The notes: generated by a model not told the origin, from the letters alone. 28,992 bases of DNA from JAAYCI01 sp964370195 (GCA_964370195.1 CAYJIH010000021.1:1-28992); one strand, 5' to 3'. Positions 8,343-16,907 are shown, counted from the stretch's first letter. Numbers and translations are program-made.

Positions 8343-9001
8343 ATCCATTCCTTTATGTGTTTGTATACGTCCTTATGGATGTCTTCTGCTGTACGCAAAG
8401 CACCGTTTTCTGTGCAGGAAATAACACACCATCCTTGTGTTTCAACGCACCACAGTGCCGCCTCGCGGCACCTAGCTAGATACTCTGTATCTTGCTCGTG
8501 GATATCTTTCACCTGCTGGCCTTGATACCTTTTTTGCAGTAACCCTTGGCTTATCTCCAGCGCCACGTCTAAAAACAAAACCAAATCCGGCTTTGGAATC
8601 CCCAGTTTATTATATTCAAACTCTTCCATCCAGCGTGCAAAATTGGCCCATTCTTGCTTTGGCAACTTTGCACATTGATGAATAAGATTCGATGTTGCGT
8701 AACGGTCGGCCAGCAAAAGGCCCCCACTGTGATAAAACTCGCCCCAATTCATCTTATAGCTTGCATATCTGTCTACCGCATAAAAAGTAGATGCCGCATA
8801 CGCATTCACATCATCTGCTTTTTGTCCAAACTCTCCGGCCAAATACATTTTTACAGGGGCACAAGCGCTGCTGTCATAATTCGGAAAAGAAAGCCCACGC
8901 AAACGGTGCCCCTCTTCTAACAGGCGATTTTCCAAAAACGCACGCTGTGTTGCTTTTCCGCTTCCATCAAGGCCGTCAATCACCAACAATTTCCCGCTCA
9001 C
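8339..9001 (-). CDS. tmk: Thymidylate kinase
   Basis: dTMP kinase-like P-loop enzyme of 220 residues, making dTDP from dTMP in dTTP synthesis. The P-loop is GLDGSGKATQ (residues 10-19). The LLADRYATSNLIHQ block corresponds to the DR(Y/W) motif, and PDLVLFLDVALE is the conserved strand before the lid. The start is GTG, overlapping the thyX stop as GTGA, so translation is coupled. The order thyX-tmk places dTMP synthesis directly before its phosphorylation. A more divergent deoxynucleotide kinase role is possible, but the context favours Tmk. Confidence 0.9.
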   Translation of the reverse strand: MSGKLLVIDGLDGSGKATQRAFLENRLLEEGHRLRGLSFPNYDSSACAPVKMYLAGEFGQKADDVNAYAASTFYAVDRYASYKMNWGEFYHSGGLLLADRYATSNLIHQCAKLPKQEWANFARWMEEFEYNKLGIPKPDLVLFLDVALEISQGLLQKRYQGQQVKDIHEQDTEYLARCREAALWCVETQGWCVISCTENGALRTAEDIHKDVYKHIKEWI

Positions 9002-9786
9002 ACCATTGCCTCCTCTTTGGCAATTTCATGCATTTTTTCATACCGTGTGCGCACTTGCTTTGCTTTACCACAGCTCATTGCCCCTTCGGTACAACCGGCA
9101 AAGGCACAACCGGGCCCTGCTTTTGCAAAAAGCCCCGGTGCTTTTGGCAACACAAGTTTTAGCATTTCATCAGCCAAAAGATGAATTTCCCACTGTGCAC
9201 GCTCGCAACAGCGCAAATGAAAAAAGTTAAGCAAACTGCGTGCATTCATCGTAACAATCATTTTGGTAGTGCAGGCATTCGGCAATAAAAAGCGTGCGTC
9301 TTCAATGGCCATTTTCTTGGCCTTTTGTGCCGCTTCTTTTTCGCTCATCCCTTCATTTTGCAAGGCTTCTTTATGTTTTTCGCACAATTCTGCTGCAATT
9401 TCTTCATATAAAGCAGCCTCTGCCGCCATTGCTTTTTCAAACAATTCTTTTGTTTTGGGTTGTTGTGCCACCTGAGGCGGTGTAACGTATTCAAATTGAT
9501 CCAGTTGTACATAGCGCTGGCTTTGTACGCTAAAAGAAGCAATACGGTGGCGTGTAATCTGTGCAAGCAATGCACGGCTTACCCCCTCAATTGCAAACGT
9601 AAAGCAAGCGTGCTCTAATGGGCTTTGATGCCCCACGCTCATCAGCTTTTGTAGAAACTTACGGCTATTTTCTTCGTCCAGCCCTTCCAGTAAATGGTCT
9701 ACATCCACATTGGAATAGCACAGTTTCGCCGCTGCCGCAACCACGATTTCCGGTTGTGGTGTGTAGGCTATAAGCTTTACATTCAT
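8998..9786 (-). CDS. thyX: FAD-dependent thymidylate synthase ThyX
   Basis: Flavin-dependent thymidylate synthase of 262 residues, methylating dUMP to dTMP with methylene-tetrahydrofolate, FAD and NAD(P)H, without making dihydrofolate. The diagnostic ThyX motif RHRxxSxxxxSxR is present exactly as R79-H80-R81...R91 (RHRIASFSVQSQR). A second conserved region, NARSLLNFFHLRCCERAQWE, lies in the C-terminal half. It begins 14 bp after the pcrA stop and overlaps tmk by 4 nt. The organism probably relies on this rather than ThyA, but thyA elsewhere in the genome cannot be excluded. Confidence 0.96.
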   Translation of the reverse strand: MNVKLIAYTPQPEIVVAAAAKLCYSNVDVDHLLEGLDEENSRKFLQKLMSVGHQSPLEHACFTFAIEGVSRALLAQITRHRIASFSVQSQRYVQLDQFEYVTPPQVAQQPKTKELFEKAMAAEAALYEEIAAELCEKHKEALQNEGMSEKEAAQKAKKMAIEDARFLLPNACTTKMIVTMNARSLLNFFHLRCCERAQWEIHLLADEMLKLVLPKAPGLFAKAGPGCAFAGCTEGAMSCGKAKQVRTRYEKMHEIAKEEAMV

Positions 9787-9800
9787 ATCGCATCACCCAC

Positions 9801-12251
9801 TTAAAGTTTTTCTAAAGGCGCATAATTTGCCATTGTCTTTTTACGTCCCACTTTTTCAAAATCAATTTCCACCAAATGGTCGCCGCCCACAGCGCTTACC
9901 GAAACCACCACGCCTTTGCCAAACACCTTATGCTTTACCACATCGCCTGCGGAAAATTGAATTTCACACTGCTTTGGCTGGGTTCCTGCCGATGAATATT
10001 TTTTTGCCATCGTTTTTGGCGCGGCGGCATCGCGTGCCACGCTCACTCCACGATTATACCCTCGATCCAGATATCCTGCACCACCGCGCTGCGTGTCTTG
10101 GCGTGTAAATCCATTGGCGGGCCGCCCACGGTCATCTACACGTTGTTTCGATTGCTCCTCGCGCAAACAGCTTGCATCCATTTCATCCAAAAAGCGACTT
10201 TGCGGGTTGCGCCGCGTTTGGCCGTACAAAAGGCGGGTTGCTGCAGAGCTCAAACACAGCTCTTTGCGTGCACGTGTAACACCCACATAACAAAGCCTGC
10301 GCTCTTCTTCTAAATCTTCGTTCGACCAGCGGCTCATATCACTGGGAAAAATGCTTTCCTCCATACCCACAATATATACATAAGGGAACTCCAAGCCTTT
10401 GGCACTGTGCAATGTCATCAACACCACTTTATCGGCATTTTCGTCATAGCTATCCAAATCAGAAATCAGCGCAATTTCCTCAAGATAACCAAACAAACTC
10501 GCCTGCTCCCCATTCATGTCTGCATAACTCTTCATGTTGGACTGCAACTGCCCAATATTCTCAAGACGTGTGGTGGCCTCTTCGCCCTGTGCTTTCAACA
10601 TGTCTGTATAGCCTGTTATCTCAGGCACTTGTGCGGCAAACTCTTCCAGCGGCAATTCCGCTTCGGCTTGCACCAATTTTTCAAAGATGGAATAAAAGGC
10701 TTGCAAAGCGCTTTGTGCACGCCCCAGCGCTGGATAATCGGCCGCTGTGCGCACCACTTCCAGCATTGGCACACCCAATTGCAGCGCAATTTCTGCCACT
10801 TTATCCACTGTTGTGGGGCCAATTTTTCTAGGTGGCTCGTTGATAATACGCCGTAAGCGCAAATCATCTTGTGGTGACGACACAAGGCTCATGTAAGCAT
10901 GAATGTCTTTTACTTCCTTACGGTCGTTAAAACGCAGCCCACCCACAATTTTATGCGGAATGCCCGCACGTGCAAAATAGTTTTCCACCGGGCTAGACTG
11001 TGCATTCATTCGATACAAAACAGCATGCTCACTCAGTTTCCCACCTGCATCCACTCTACGCTCAATTTCTGATGCAATATAGGCGGCCTCGTCTTGTTCG
11101 CTTGCGGCTTTGTAATGGCATATTTTTTCGCCTTCTTCTGCCTGTGTCCACAGCGTTTTTCCTTTTCGCCCTTGGTTATTTTGAATTACCCCATTGGCAG
11201 CACACAAAATGTTTGCTGTAGAACGATAGTTTTGCTCTAAGCGAATCACTTCCGCACCCGGGAAATGACTTTCAAAACTTAAAATATTTTCGATGGTGGC
11301 ACCGCGAAACCGATAAATACTTTGGTCGTCATCACCCACCACACAAATATTTTTCTGTGCGGAACAAAGCAAACTTACAAGCTGAAACTGCGCCACGCTC
11401 GTATCTTGATATTCGTCTACCAAAATATAGCGGTATTTATTTTGATAATGCTCTCTCACCTCTTGTTGCTCTTCCAAAAGGCGCACTGTGTAATATATTA
11501 AATCATCAAAATCCATCGCGCCATTATGCTTACATCGTTTTGAATACGCTTCATACAGCTGTGCAATCAGCTGTGCCCTTGTGTCTTTGGCCATAGCCAG
11601 TGCCTGCTTTGGCGATAGCATTTTGTCTTTCAAACGCCCAATGGCCGACGCAGCCGCTTTTACAGCTAAGAACTTATCGTCAATATTCAGTTCTTTATAC
11701 AACATTTTCAAAACACGCTGTTGGTCGTCGGAATCGTAAATTGTAAACCCTTTTGCAAACCCCAGCTTATCGCCATCACGCCGCAACATACGCACACAAC
11801 TTGAGTGAAATGTAGACGCATGCACATTTCCCCCATCTGTATCGCCCAAGCTTTTTTTAAGTCGCTCTTTCAGCTCGCCGGCCGCTTTGTTGGTAAAGGT
11901 GATGGCTAAAATATTCCAAGGTGCCACCGATGCAACTGCCATTTTCCGTTGTACTGCTGAAGGAATCTCGCCACTGACAAGACAGGCCTTTAGCGCATCA
12001 ACATTTTCTTGCGAAATGGAAAAAGAAACATCTGTGCTGTGATAAGCCTGTCCATACAACACTAAATTTACAATGCGGTTGATAATCACGGTGGTTTTCC
12101 CACTGCCCGCACCTGCCAAAATCAACAAGGGTCCTTCTGTTTTAAAAACTGCGTGACGCTGCACTTCATTTAAATTCGAAAACTGTTTTTCTAAAACTTC
12201 TTTTCGCAGGGTTACCCACTGTTTTTGTAACGCATCCATTGGCTCGCTCAT
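9801..12251 (-). CDS. pcrA: ATP-dependent DNA helicase PcrA (UvrD/Rep family)
   Basis: Superfamily 1A 3'-5' DNA helicase of 816 residues, used in rolling-circle plasmid replication, repair and removal of RecA or RNA polymerase. Motifs in order: Q-motif LNEVQRHAV, Walker A ILAGAGSGKTTV, motif Ia ITFTNKAAGELKER, Walker B/DExx LVDEYQDTS, motif III GDDDQSIYRFRGA, motif IV LEQNYRSTANIL, and motifs V/VI VVLMTLHSAKGLEF and CYVGVTRARKEL. The C-terminus ends in the PcrA Tudor-like domain (GDVVKHKVFGKGVVVSV), which separates PcrA from other Rep helicases. A roughly 35-residue insertion after the Walker A helix is seen in some clostridial PcrA. The start ATG has only a weak ribosome binding site; an ATG four codons downstream is an alternative. 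It heads the run to thyX and tmk. Confidence 0.96.
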   Translation of the reverse strand: MSEPMDALQKQWVTLRKEVLEKQFSNLNEVQRHAVFKTEGPLLILAGAGSGKTTVIINRIVNLVLYGQAYHSTDVSFSISQENVDALKACLVSGEIPSAVQRKMAVASVAPWNILAITFTNKAAGELKERLKKSLGDTDGGNVHASTFHSSCVRMLRRDGDKLGFAKGFTIYDSDDQQRVLKMLYKELNIDDKFLAVKAAASAIGRLKDKMLSPKQALAMAKDTRAQLIAQLYEAYSKRCKHNGAMDFDDLIYYTVRLLEEQQEVREHYQNKYRYILVDEYQDTSVAQFQLVSLLCSAQKNICVVGDDDQSIYRFRGATIENILSFESHFPGAEVIRLEQNYRSTANILCAANGVIQNNQGRKGKTLWTQAEEGEKICHYKAASEQDEAAYIASEIERRVDAGGKLSEHAVLYRMNAQSSPVENYFARAGIPHKIVGGLRFNDRKEVKDIHAYMSLVSSPQDDLRLRRIINEPPRKIGPTTVDKVAEIALQLGVPMLEVVRTAADYPALGRAQSALQAFYSIFEKLVQAEAELPLEEFAAQVPEITGYTDMLKAQGEEATTRLENIGQLQSNMKSYADMNGEQASLFGYLEEIALISDLDSYDENADKVVLMTLHSAKGLEFPYVYIVGMEESIFPSDMSRWSNEDLEEERRLCYVGVTRARKELCLSSAATRLLYGQTRRNPQSRFLDEMDASCLREEQSKQRVDDRGRPANGFTRQDTQRGGAGYLDRGYNRGVSVARDAAAPKTMAKKYSSAGTQPKQCEIQFSAGDVVKHKVFGKGVVVSVSAVGGDHLVEIDFEKVGRKKTMANYAPLEKL

Positions 12252-12446
12252 ATTTATCTTCTCTCAATTCTCCGTTTGTTGTTGTAGCACAACATCGCTT
12301 TTGAAATTTATCTAAAGCAAAACTGTTCTCTTGCTACCATTCACTTCATCCGATTCTATTGTTACATAAATTCACACCAAGAGCGTACAGCCCCATGGCA
12401 TAAATCTTTCCACCTGATTATAAGTTGCTTACTGGTTTTTAAAGAC

Positions 12447-12486
12447 AAATGCACTAAAAATACATTTTTAGTGCATTTTGATTATA
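12447..12486 (-). promoter_or_regulatory. pcrA promoter -10 with 15-bp palindromic operator
   Basis: In the 351-bp gap between pcrA and oadB there is a perfect inverted repeat with 15-bp arms and a 2-bp spacer (AAATGCACTAAAAAT at 12447-12461, AC, mirrored at 12464-12478). On the minus strand it lies two bases downstream of a consensus TATAAT (12486-12481), so it covers the expected start of pcrA transcription. The -35 (TTTATT) is weak. The arms are AT-rich with no GC stem or U-run, so an operator is more likely than a terminator. It is not a Firmicute LexA box. Confidence 0.55.
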
Positions 12487-12553
12487 TCATATTTCATCCA
12501 AAAAATAAATTCCTATAAAAGCTTTACAGAAACAAAGCCAGACGTCATCTCGC

Positions 12554-12583
12554 AAAAAATCCTGCAAGCATTCGCTTGCAGGA
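12554..12583 (-). terminator. Intrinsic terminator of the oadG-oadB transcript
   Basis: On the minus strand a perfect 10-bp stem (TCCTGCAAGC / GCTTGCAGGA) with a 4-nt loop GAAT is followed by TTTTTT. It lies 20 bp after the oadB stop. Confidence 0.92.
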
Positions 12584-12602
12584 ACATTTCGTTAAAAATT
12601 GC

Positions 12603-13802
12603 CTAGGCAAAAATGTTGATGAGAATTCCTGCCGCCACAGCACTGCCAATAACACCGGCTACGTTCGGGCCCATAGCATGCATGAGCAAGAAGTTGTTCG
12701 GGTTCTCTTGGGCGCCAACTTTTTGTGACACACGTGCTGCCATTGGCACTGCCGATACACCGGCCGAGCCAATAAGTGGGTTCACTTGGCCTTTTGTTAC
12801 GATATACATCACCTTGCCCAGCAACACACCACCTATAGTACCAAATACAAATGCCACAAGCCCCAGCACTACAATCAAAAGTGTTTCTTGTGTAAGGAAT
12901 GTTTCTGCGCTGGTGGTGCAACCCACCGAAATACCAAGGAAGATGGTTATGATGTTGAGCAATTCGTTGCCGGCGGTTTTGTTCAGCCGCTCTACAACAC
13001 CACTTTCTTTCATTAAGTTACCAAGCATCAACATACCAATCAATGGTGTGGCTGTTGGCAAAATAAGGCAAACAATCAATGTTACCAAAATCGGGAATAC
13101 AATGCGCTCTGTGCGCGACACAGGACGCAACTGTTTCATCACCACGCTACGCTCTTTTGGTGTGGTAAGCAGTCTCATAAATGGTGGTTGGATAATGGGC
13201 ACCAGCGCCATGTAACTATACGCCGCCACAGCTACAGAACCTAGCAAATGTGGGGCTAGCTGCGACGTAACAAAAATCGCCGTGGGGCCGTCTGCACCAC
13301 CAATGATGCCAATCGAGGCAGCCTCTGGGCCCACAAACCCTAGCATACTTGCACCAAGGTAAGCAATAAAAATACCAAACTGTGCCGCCGCACCAAGCAA
13401 CAAACTTTTCGGGTTTGCGATCAGCGGCCCAAAGTCTGTCATTGTGCCAATGCCAAGGAAGATAAGCGGTGGATAAATACCAAGTTTCACACCTAGATAC
13501 AACATATCCGCCAACCCGCCATTGTGGATAATCTCATCCAACATCGGGAACATTGAAGGATCTTGTGTACCGGTTGGGTCAATAAAATACTCCATATGGA
13601 TAATGCCGCCACCGGGCAAATTTGCCAGCAACATGCCAAATGCAATAGGCAAAAGCAACAACGGCTCGAATTCGTGCACAATGGCCAAATACAAAAGACC
13701 ACACGCCACAGCAATCATCACCAAATTGAGTGGATTTTCCATAAGGCCCACAAAACCGGAGCCTTCCCAAATACTCACAACAGTACCAATAAATTCATTC
13801 AT
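12603..13802 (-). CDS. oadB: Sodium-translocating decarboxylase beta subunit (OadB/GcdB/MmdB family)
   Basis: Polytopic membrane protein of 399 residues. In this family the beta subunit decarboxylates carboxybiotin and pumps Na+ outward. The N-terminal block (ENPLNLVMIAVACGLLYLAI) is followed by multiple hydrophobic segments, the signature GIIGGADGPTAIFVTSQLAP (near residue 170), and the C-terminal repeat-like NPLIGSAGVSAVPMAARVSQ. The beta family does not tell oxaloacetate, methylmalonyl-CoA or glutaconyl-CoA decarboxylases apart, so oadB is used loosely. GGGGGAG precedes the ATG. The small OadG-like subunit is encoded 15 bp upstream, but the carboxyltransferase alpha and biotin carrier subunits are absent here and must lie elsewhere if the pump works. 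Confidence 0.93.
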   Translation of the reverse strand: MNEFIGTVVSIWEGSGFVGLMENPLNLVMIAVACGLLYLAIVHEFEPLLLLPIAFGMLLANLPGGGIIHMEYFIDPTGTQDPSMFPMLDEIIHNGGLADMLYLGVKLGIYPPLIFLGIGTMTDFGPLIANPKSLLLGAAAQFGIFIAYLGASMLGFVGPEAASIGIIGGADGPTAIFVTSQLAPHLLGSVAVAAYSYMALVPIIQPPFMRLLTTPKERSVVMKQLRPVSRTERIVFPILVTLIVCLILPTATPLIGMLMLGNLMKESGVVERLNKTAGNELLNIITIFLGISVGCTTSAETFLTQETLLIVVLGLVAFVFGTIGGVLLGKVMYIVTKGQVNPLIGSAGVSAVPMAARVSQKVGAQENPNNFLLMHAMGPNVAGVIGSAVAAGILINIFA

Positions 13803-13817
13803 CCCTTTGCTCCCCCT

Positions 13818-14285
13818 CTAAAACGGTTCCGTGTCTGACATCACCCCGGCCAATCCCCATCTGCCGCGCCGCTCTGCCTTTGTGGGTTTCGGCTCGTTTG
13901 CGCCATTGGAGGCATAGGAAACACTTTGCACACAATACTGTCCACCATCAAATTCGGCCACAGCCGCTGTAATGGCTGCCACCACCTCGGGCGAAATCCC
14001 ATCACTACCTCTTGTTTTTTCAGTTTTAACTGTGTCACAAGTTTCTTGTTTTGGAACATCTGCCTTCGGCATCTGTGCTGCCTTTTCTGCTTGTGCCTCT
14101 TGTTTATTTTTGTCTAACTGTTTAAATATTTTCCCCTGTATTAACAATACAACGTACAAAATAATCAATATCCCAAACACCAGTGTTAAGCCGGTAAATA
14201 TAACCGCCGGGATAGAAGGTTCATTCCTCGAAACAACTGCCACTACAGCCGCTGCCGCCATTTGCCCGGTTACAGGTACTCCCAT
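13818..14285 (-). CDS. OadG-like gamma/delta subunit of sodium-pumping decarboxylase
   Basis: 155 residues with one clear transmembrane helix (about 29-50, AVIFTGLTLVFGILIILYVV), a charged Lys/Gln-rich stretch, and a cytoplasmic tail holding ISPEVVAAITAAVAEF, a segment typical of OadG-type subunits. These subunits hold the pump complex together and anchor the biotin-carrying part. AAGGAGG lies 7 nt before the ATG. The alanine-rich extreme N-terminus (QMAAAAVVAVV) could be a partial second hydrophobic segment. It precedes oadB by 15 bp, so the two are one transcript from the promoter at 14327-14355. Confidence 0.8.
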   Translation of the reverse strand: MGVPVTGQMAAAAVVAVVSRNEPSIPAVIFTGLTLVFGILIILYVVLLIQGKIFKQLDKNKQEAQAEKAAQMPKADVPKQETCDTVKTEKTRGSDGISPEVVAAITAAVAEFDGGQYCVQSVSYASNGANEPKPTKAERRGRWGLAGVMSDTEPF

Positions 14286-14636
14286 GAGACTGCCTCCTTT
14301 ATATTTGTATTTCTACATTCAGTGCAATTATACATCAAAACACACTTATGCGCAAGCATCCAGAATAGCAAAAATGGCACGAAAAAAAATTTATACAACA
14401 CACGTAAAACAAAAAAATACCGTTACAACAAATATAATCTTCAAAGTGCATCTTATCATTTTCTCCCCTTCAAAAATCAAGTATTCAATTTGTCCATACA
14501 GCTACAATTCTTGTTCTAAAATATCGCTACCACTTTCATGGAATTAGTGTTATAATAACAATAATATTTTGTTTTGGTGATAATTTTTGAACAATATTCC
14601 ATTTGTTCCGTATGTCACCTAAGGGAGGTCATCGCC
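14286..14636. promoter_or_regulatory. Divergent promoter region between oadG and ppk2
   Basis: This 351-bp gene-free stretch holds two promoters. For oadG (minus strand), TTGCGC (14355-14350) is separated by 17 nt from TATAAT (14332-14327). For the PPK2 gene (plus strand) there is an extended -10, TGTTATAAT (14548-14556), without a good -35. The middle (about 14360-14520) is AT-rich and I see no gene or strong hairpin. Confidence 0.6.
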
Positions 14637-16124
14637 ATGCTGGAGAATGCACACAAAACCCGAAAACAATCCAAAGAAGAGTTTCGACGCGAAATTGAAC
14701 CTTTAAAAACAAAACTATCTAATTTGCAACACCAAATCAAAGATCAGAAAAAATCTGTGATTATTGTATTTGAAGGCTGGAGCGCCGCAGGAAAGGGCAG
14801 CCTTCTTTCTGATGTTATTTTAACGTTGGACCCACGCAATTTCAAAGTGAGGTGCACCATTGCGCCAACAGAGGAAGAAAAACGCAAGCCACCCCTTTGG
14901 CGCCACTGGAACAACCTGCCCGAGCGTGGCATCATTGGCCTATACGATAAAAGTTGGTATCGCGAGCTTTGGGCCAACGCTTTTGAAAAAGAAGCAAACG
15001 AACCGGATTTAAAAAAGAAATTACATGCTCTACAAGTGTTTGAACGCCAAATGACTGACGACGGCACCATCATCTTGAAATTTTTCATTCACATTTCTCA
15101 AAAAGAACAAAAAACGCGGTTAAACAAGCTCGCTTCTAAAAAATCGACATCTTGGCGAGCCAAGCCACATCACTATCATCAAAACAAACACTATGATGAA
15201 TTTTATCGTTTTTACGAGGAAACAATCGAAAAAACAAATAGCAAAGAAGCTCCTTGGCACATCATTTGTGGCCAAAATCGCCGTTCGGCCCTTTCGTCTA
15301 TTTATCGAATTTTGGTCGAACAGTTAGACATTGCCGTTAACACCCCACACTGTTCTAGCACACCTTTAACTTCCGAAACCTTACGCGGTGGAAATTTCAC
15401 CTTACTTCAAATGCCCACACTTTCCGAGGTTTCTTTAGAGCAAAAAATGCTAAAAGAAGATGCCTACAAACAAGCACTGCGCGAACGCAAAAAACATTTG
15501 GAAAAATTACACAATCTTCTTTACATGAAGAAAATCCCGGTTGTTATTGCCTATGAAGGCTGGGACGCTGCCGGCAAAGGCGGCAATATTCGTCGGCTTA
15601 CCTCCGCTTTAGACCCACGTGGATACGAAGTAATTCCCATTGCTTCGCCCACCCCTGTTGAAAAAGCCCACCAGCATCTGTGGCGCTTTTGGCACCATTT
15701 ACCAAAAGATGGCCATATCACCTTATTTGACCGTACATGGTATGGACGTGTGATGGTAGAGCGTGTAGAAGGTTTTGCCACAGAAACGGAATGGCGCCGG
15801 GCCTACCGGGAAATCAATGAATTTGAAGCACAACTACACGATTGGGGTGCCATTGTACTTAAGTTTTGGCTACATATAAGCAAAGAAGAGCAATTGCGCC
15901 GGTTTGAAGCACGTCAAAACACACCGGAAAAACGTTGGAAAATTACAGATGAAGATTGGCGCAACCGCGAAAAATGGGATGCCTACGAAACGGCCATCAA
16001 CGATATGTTGCGTCTCACAAGCACCGATTTTGCCCCTTGGACCATCATCGAAAGCGAGGACAAACGCTATGCACGAATTAAAGCCATAGACACCTTCATT
16101 CGTGCCATTGAAGAAAGGCTGTAA
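14637..16124 (+). CDS. Tandem PPK2-domain polyphosphate:nucleotide phosphotransferase
   Basis: 495 residues with two fused PPK2 domains, the layout of class II PPK2 (polyphosphate:AMP phosphotransferase), which makes ADP from AMP and polyphosphate. The N-terminal domain has Walker A FEGWSAAGKGSLLS and a Walker-B-like LYDKSWY. The C-terminal domain (from about residue 285) has YEGWDAAGKGGNIRRL and FDRTWYGRVMVERVEGF. The second domain matches the consensus better: it keeps the Arg of DR(S/T)WY and the following GRVxVERVE, which the first domain has lost. In studied homologues the C-terminal half carries activity. I chose ATG 14637 (MLENAHKTRK), which follows GGGAGGT at good spacing; an upstream ATG at 14574 would add 21 unlikely residues. 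It is transcribed alone. Confidence 0.93.
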   Translation: MLENAHKTRKQSKEEFRREIEPLKTKLSNLQHQIKDQKKSVIIVFEGWSAAGKGSLLSDVILTLDPRNFKVRCTIAPTEEEKRKPPLWRHWNNLPERGIIGLYDKSWYRELWANAFEKEANEPDLKKKLHALQVFERQMTDDGTIILKFFIHISQKEQKTRLNKLASKKSTSWRAKPHHYHQNKHYDEFYRFYEETIEKTNSKEAPWHIICGQNRRSALSSIYRILVEQLDIAVNTPHCSSTPLTSETLRGGNFTLLQMPTLSEVSLEQKMLKEDAYKQALRERKKHLEKLHNLLYMKKIPVVIAYEGWDAAGKGGNIRRLTSALDPRGYEVIPIASPTPVEKAHQHLWRFWHHLPKDGHITLFDRTWYGRVMVERVEGFATETEWRRAYREINEFEAQLHDWGAIVLKFWLHISKEEQLRRFEARQNTPEKRWKITDEDWRNREKWDAYETAINDMLRLTSTDFAPWTIIESEDKRYARIKAIDTFIRAIEERL

Positions 16125-16186
16125 CCATTTTTTTATAAACTTTCCCTATCATGCACCCTTTTGGAAAGGTAGTTTTAGCCTCACTC

Positions 16187-16215
16187 TTTTCATTTTCTGT
16201 AAAAAAAGATATAAT
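16187..16215 (+). promoter_or_regulatory. Promoter of the DUF4364 gene
   Basis: TTTTCA (16187-16192), 17-nt spacer, consensus TATAAT (16210-16215). This leaves a short leader with GGAGGT before the TTG start at 16249. Confidence 0.55.
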
Positions 16216-16248
16216 ACATACAGAAATCATTAGCGGAGGTGCCTTACG

Positions 16249-16845
16249 TTGGCCAACCATACTTATACAGAAGGTGTGCGCCCCGGCGGGCTTACAACAA
16301 ACAAAGAAATCCGAATTTTATTGTGCTACCTTATAGACAACACCGGTGGTGCAATGAAAAAAAAAGAGCTGGAAGAAATTTTGCTTGAAGAAGGCCTTGC
16401 CAACTACTTTTTATTGGCAGAAAGTTTAACGCAGCTGGCAGAACAAGAATTGTTGCGTGAGGACGAACACGGATTTTTACACATTACACCAGCCGGCCAA
16501 ACCGTGGCACGCACACTCTCCGGAGATTTACCAAAAAGCATTTGCGAGGCTGCTGTTCGTGGCGTAATTCGTGCACAGCAATATGCCGCAAAAGAAGCGG
16601 CAAACATTTGTAATATTATACAACAACCGGATGGATACCATGTTGAAGGCCATATTGGCGATTCGTCCGGTACCTTTTTTCGGCTGGAGCTTTATATGCC
16701 AGACAAACTTACGGCAGCCGGCGTTCGCTCGCAGTTCATAGAAAAAGGCGACGAAATATACAAACTTGTTTTGGCCGCACTCACCAATCATCCAAAACTT
16801 GTTGAGGAAGCTTTAAACGAGCTTTCTTCCCCAGAAGACCCTTAA
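16249..16845 (+). CDS. DUF4364 family protein (winged-helix-like, putative regulator)
   Basis: 198-residue DUF4364 protein, a family common in clostridia and built around an N-terminal winged-helix-like region (about 15-90: NKEIRILLCYLIDNTGGAMKKKELEEI..., ending in the wing-like DEHGFLHITPAGQTVA). The remainder is an alpha/beta region of unknown role. No DNA target or ligand is established. The start is TTG, 8 nt after GGAGGT; the first ATG lies far inside the conserved region, so TTG is well supported. It is monocistronic, with its own promoter and the terminator at 16871-16907. Confidence 0.85.
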   Translation: MANHTYTEGVRPGGLTTNKEIRILLCYLIDNTGGAMKKKELEEILLEEGLANYFLLAESLTQLAEQELLREDEHGFLHITPAGQTVARTLSGDLPKSICEAAVRGVIRAQQYAAKEAANICNIIQQPDGYHVEGHIGDSSGTFFRLELYMPDKLTAAGVRSQFIEKGDEIYKLVLAALTNHPKLVEEALNELSSPEDP

Positions 16846-16870
16846 TATAATAACCTAAAAAAACAACATA

Positions 16871-16907
16871 AAAAAGCCGTGAACTTTACCAGTTCACGGC
16901 TTTTTTT
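16871..16907. terminator. Bidirectional intrinsic terminator
   Basis: An 11-bp stem (AGCCGTGAACT / AGTTCACGGCT) with a 5-nt loop is flanked by A5 on the left and T7 on the right. It ends the DUF4364 transcript on the plus strand and the tRNA-Val transcript on the minus strand. Confidence 0.93.

Noticed and set aside
12447..12478. Large palindrome as an intrinsic terminator
   Set aside because: The stem is AT-rich, lacks a U-run and lies directly at a consensus -10; the oadB transcript already has a strong terminator at 12554-12583.
12613..13215. Plus-strand open frame of about 200 codons opposite oadB
   Set aside because: It is antisense to a clear OadB gene, has no plausible domains or ribosome site, and is Thr/Pro/Ser-rich as expected from the complement of a hydrophobic membrane protein gene.
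13972..14547. Plus-strand open frame of about 190 codons across oadG and its promoter
   Set aside because: Antisense to oadG, no recognisable motif, and it runs through the promoter region; the OadG reading has a strong ribosome site and family features.
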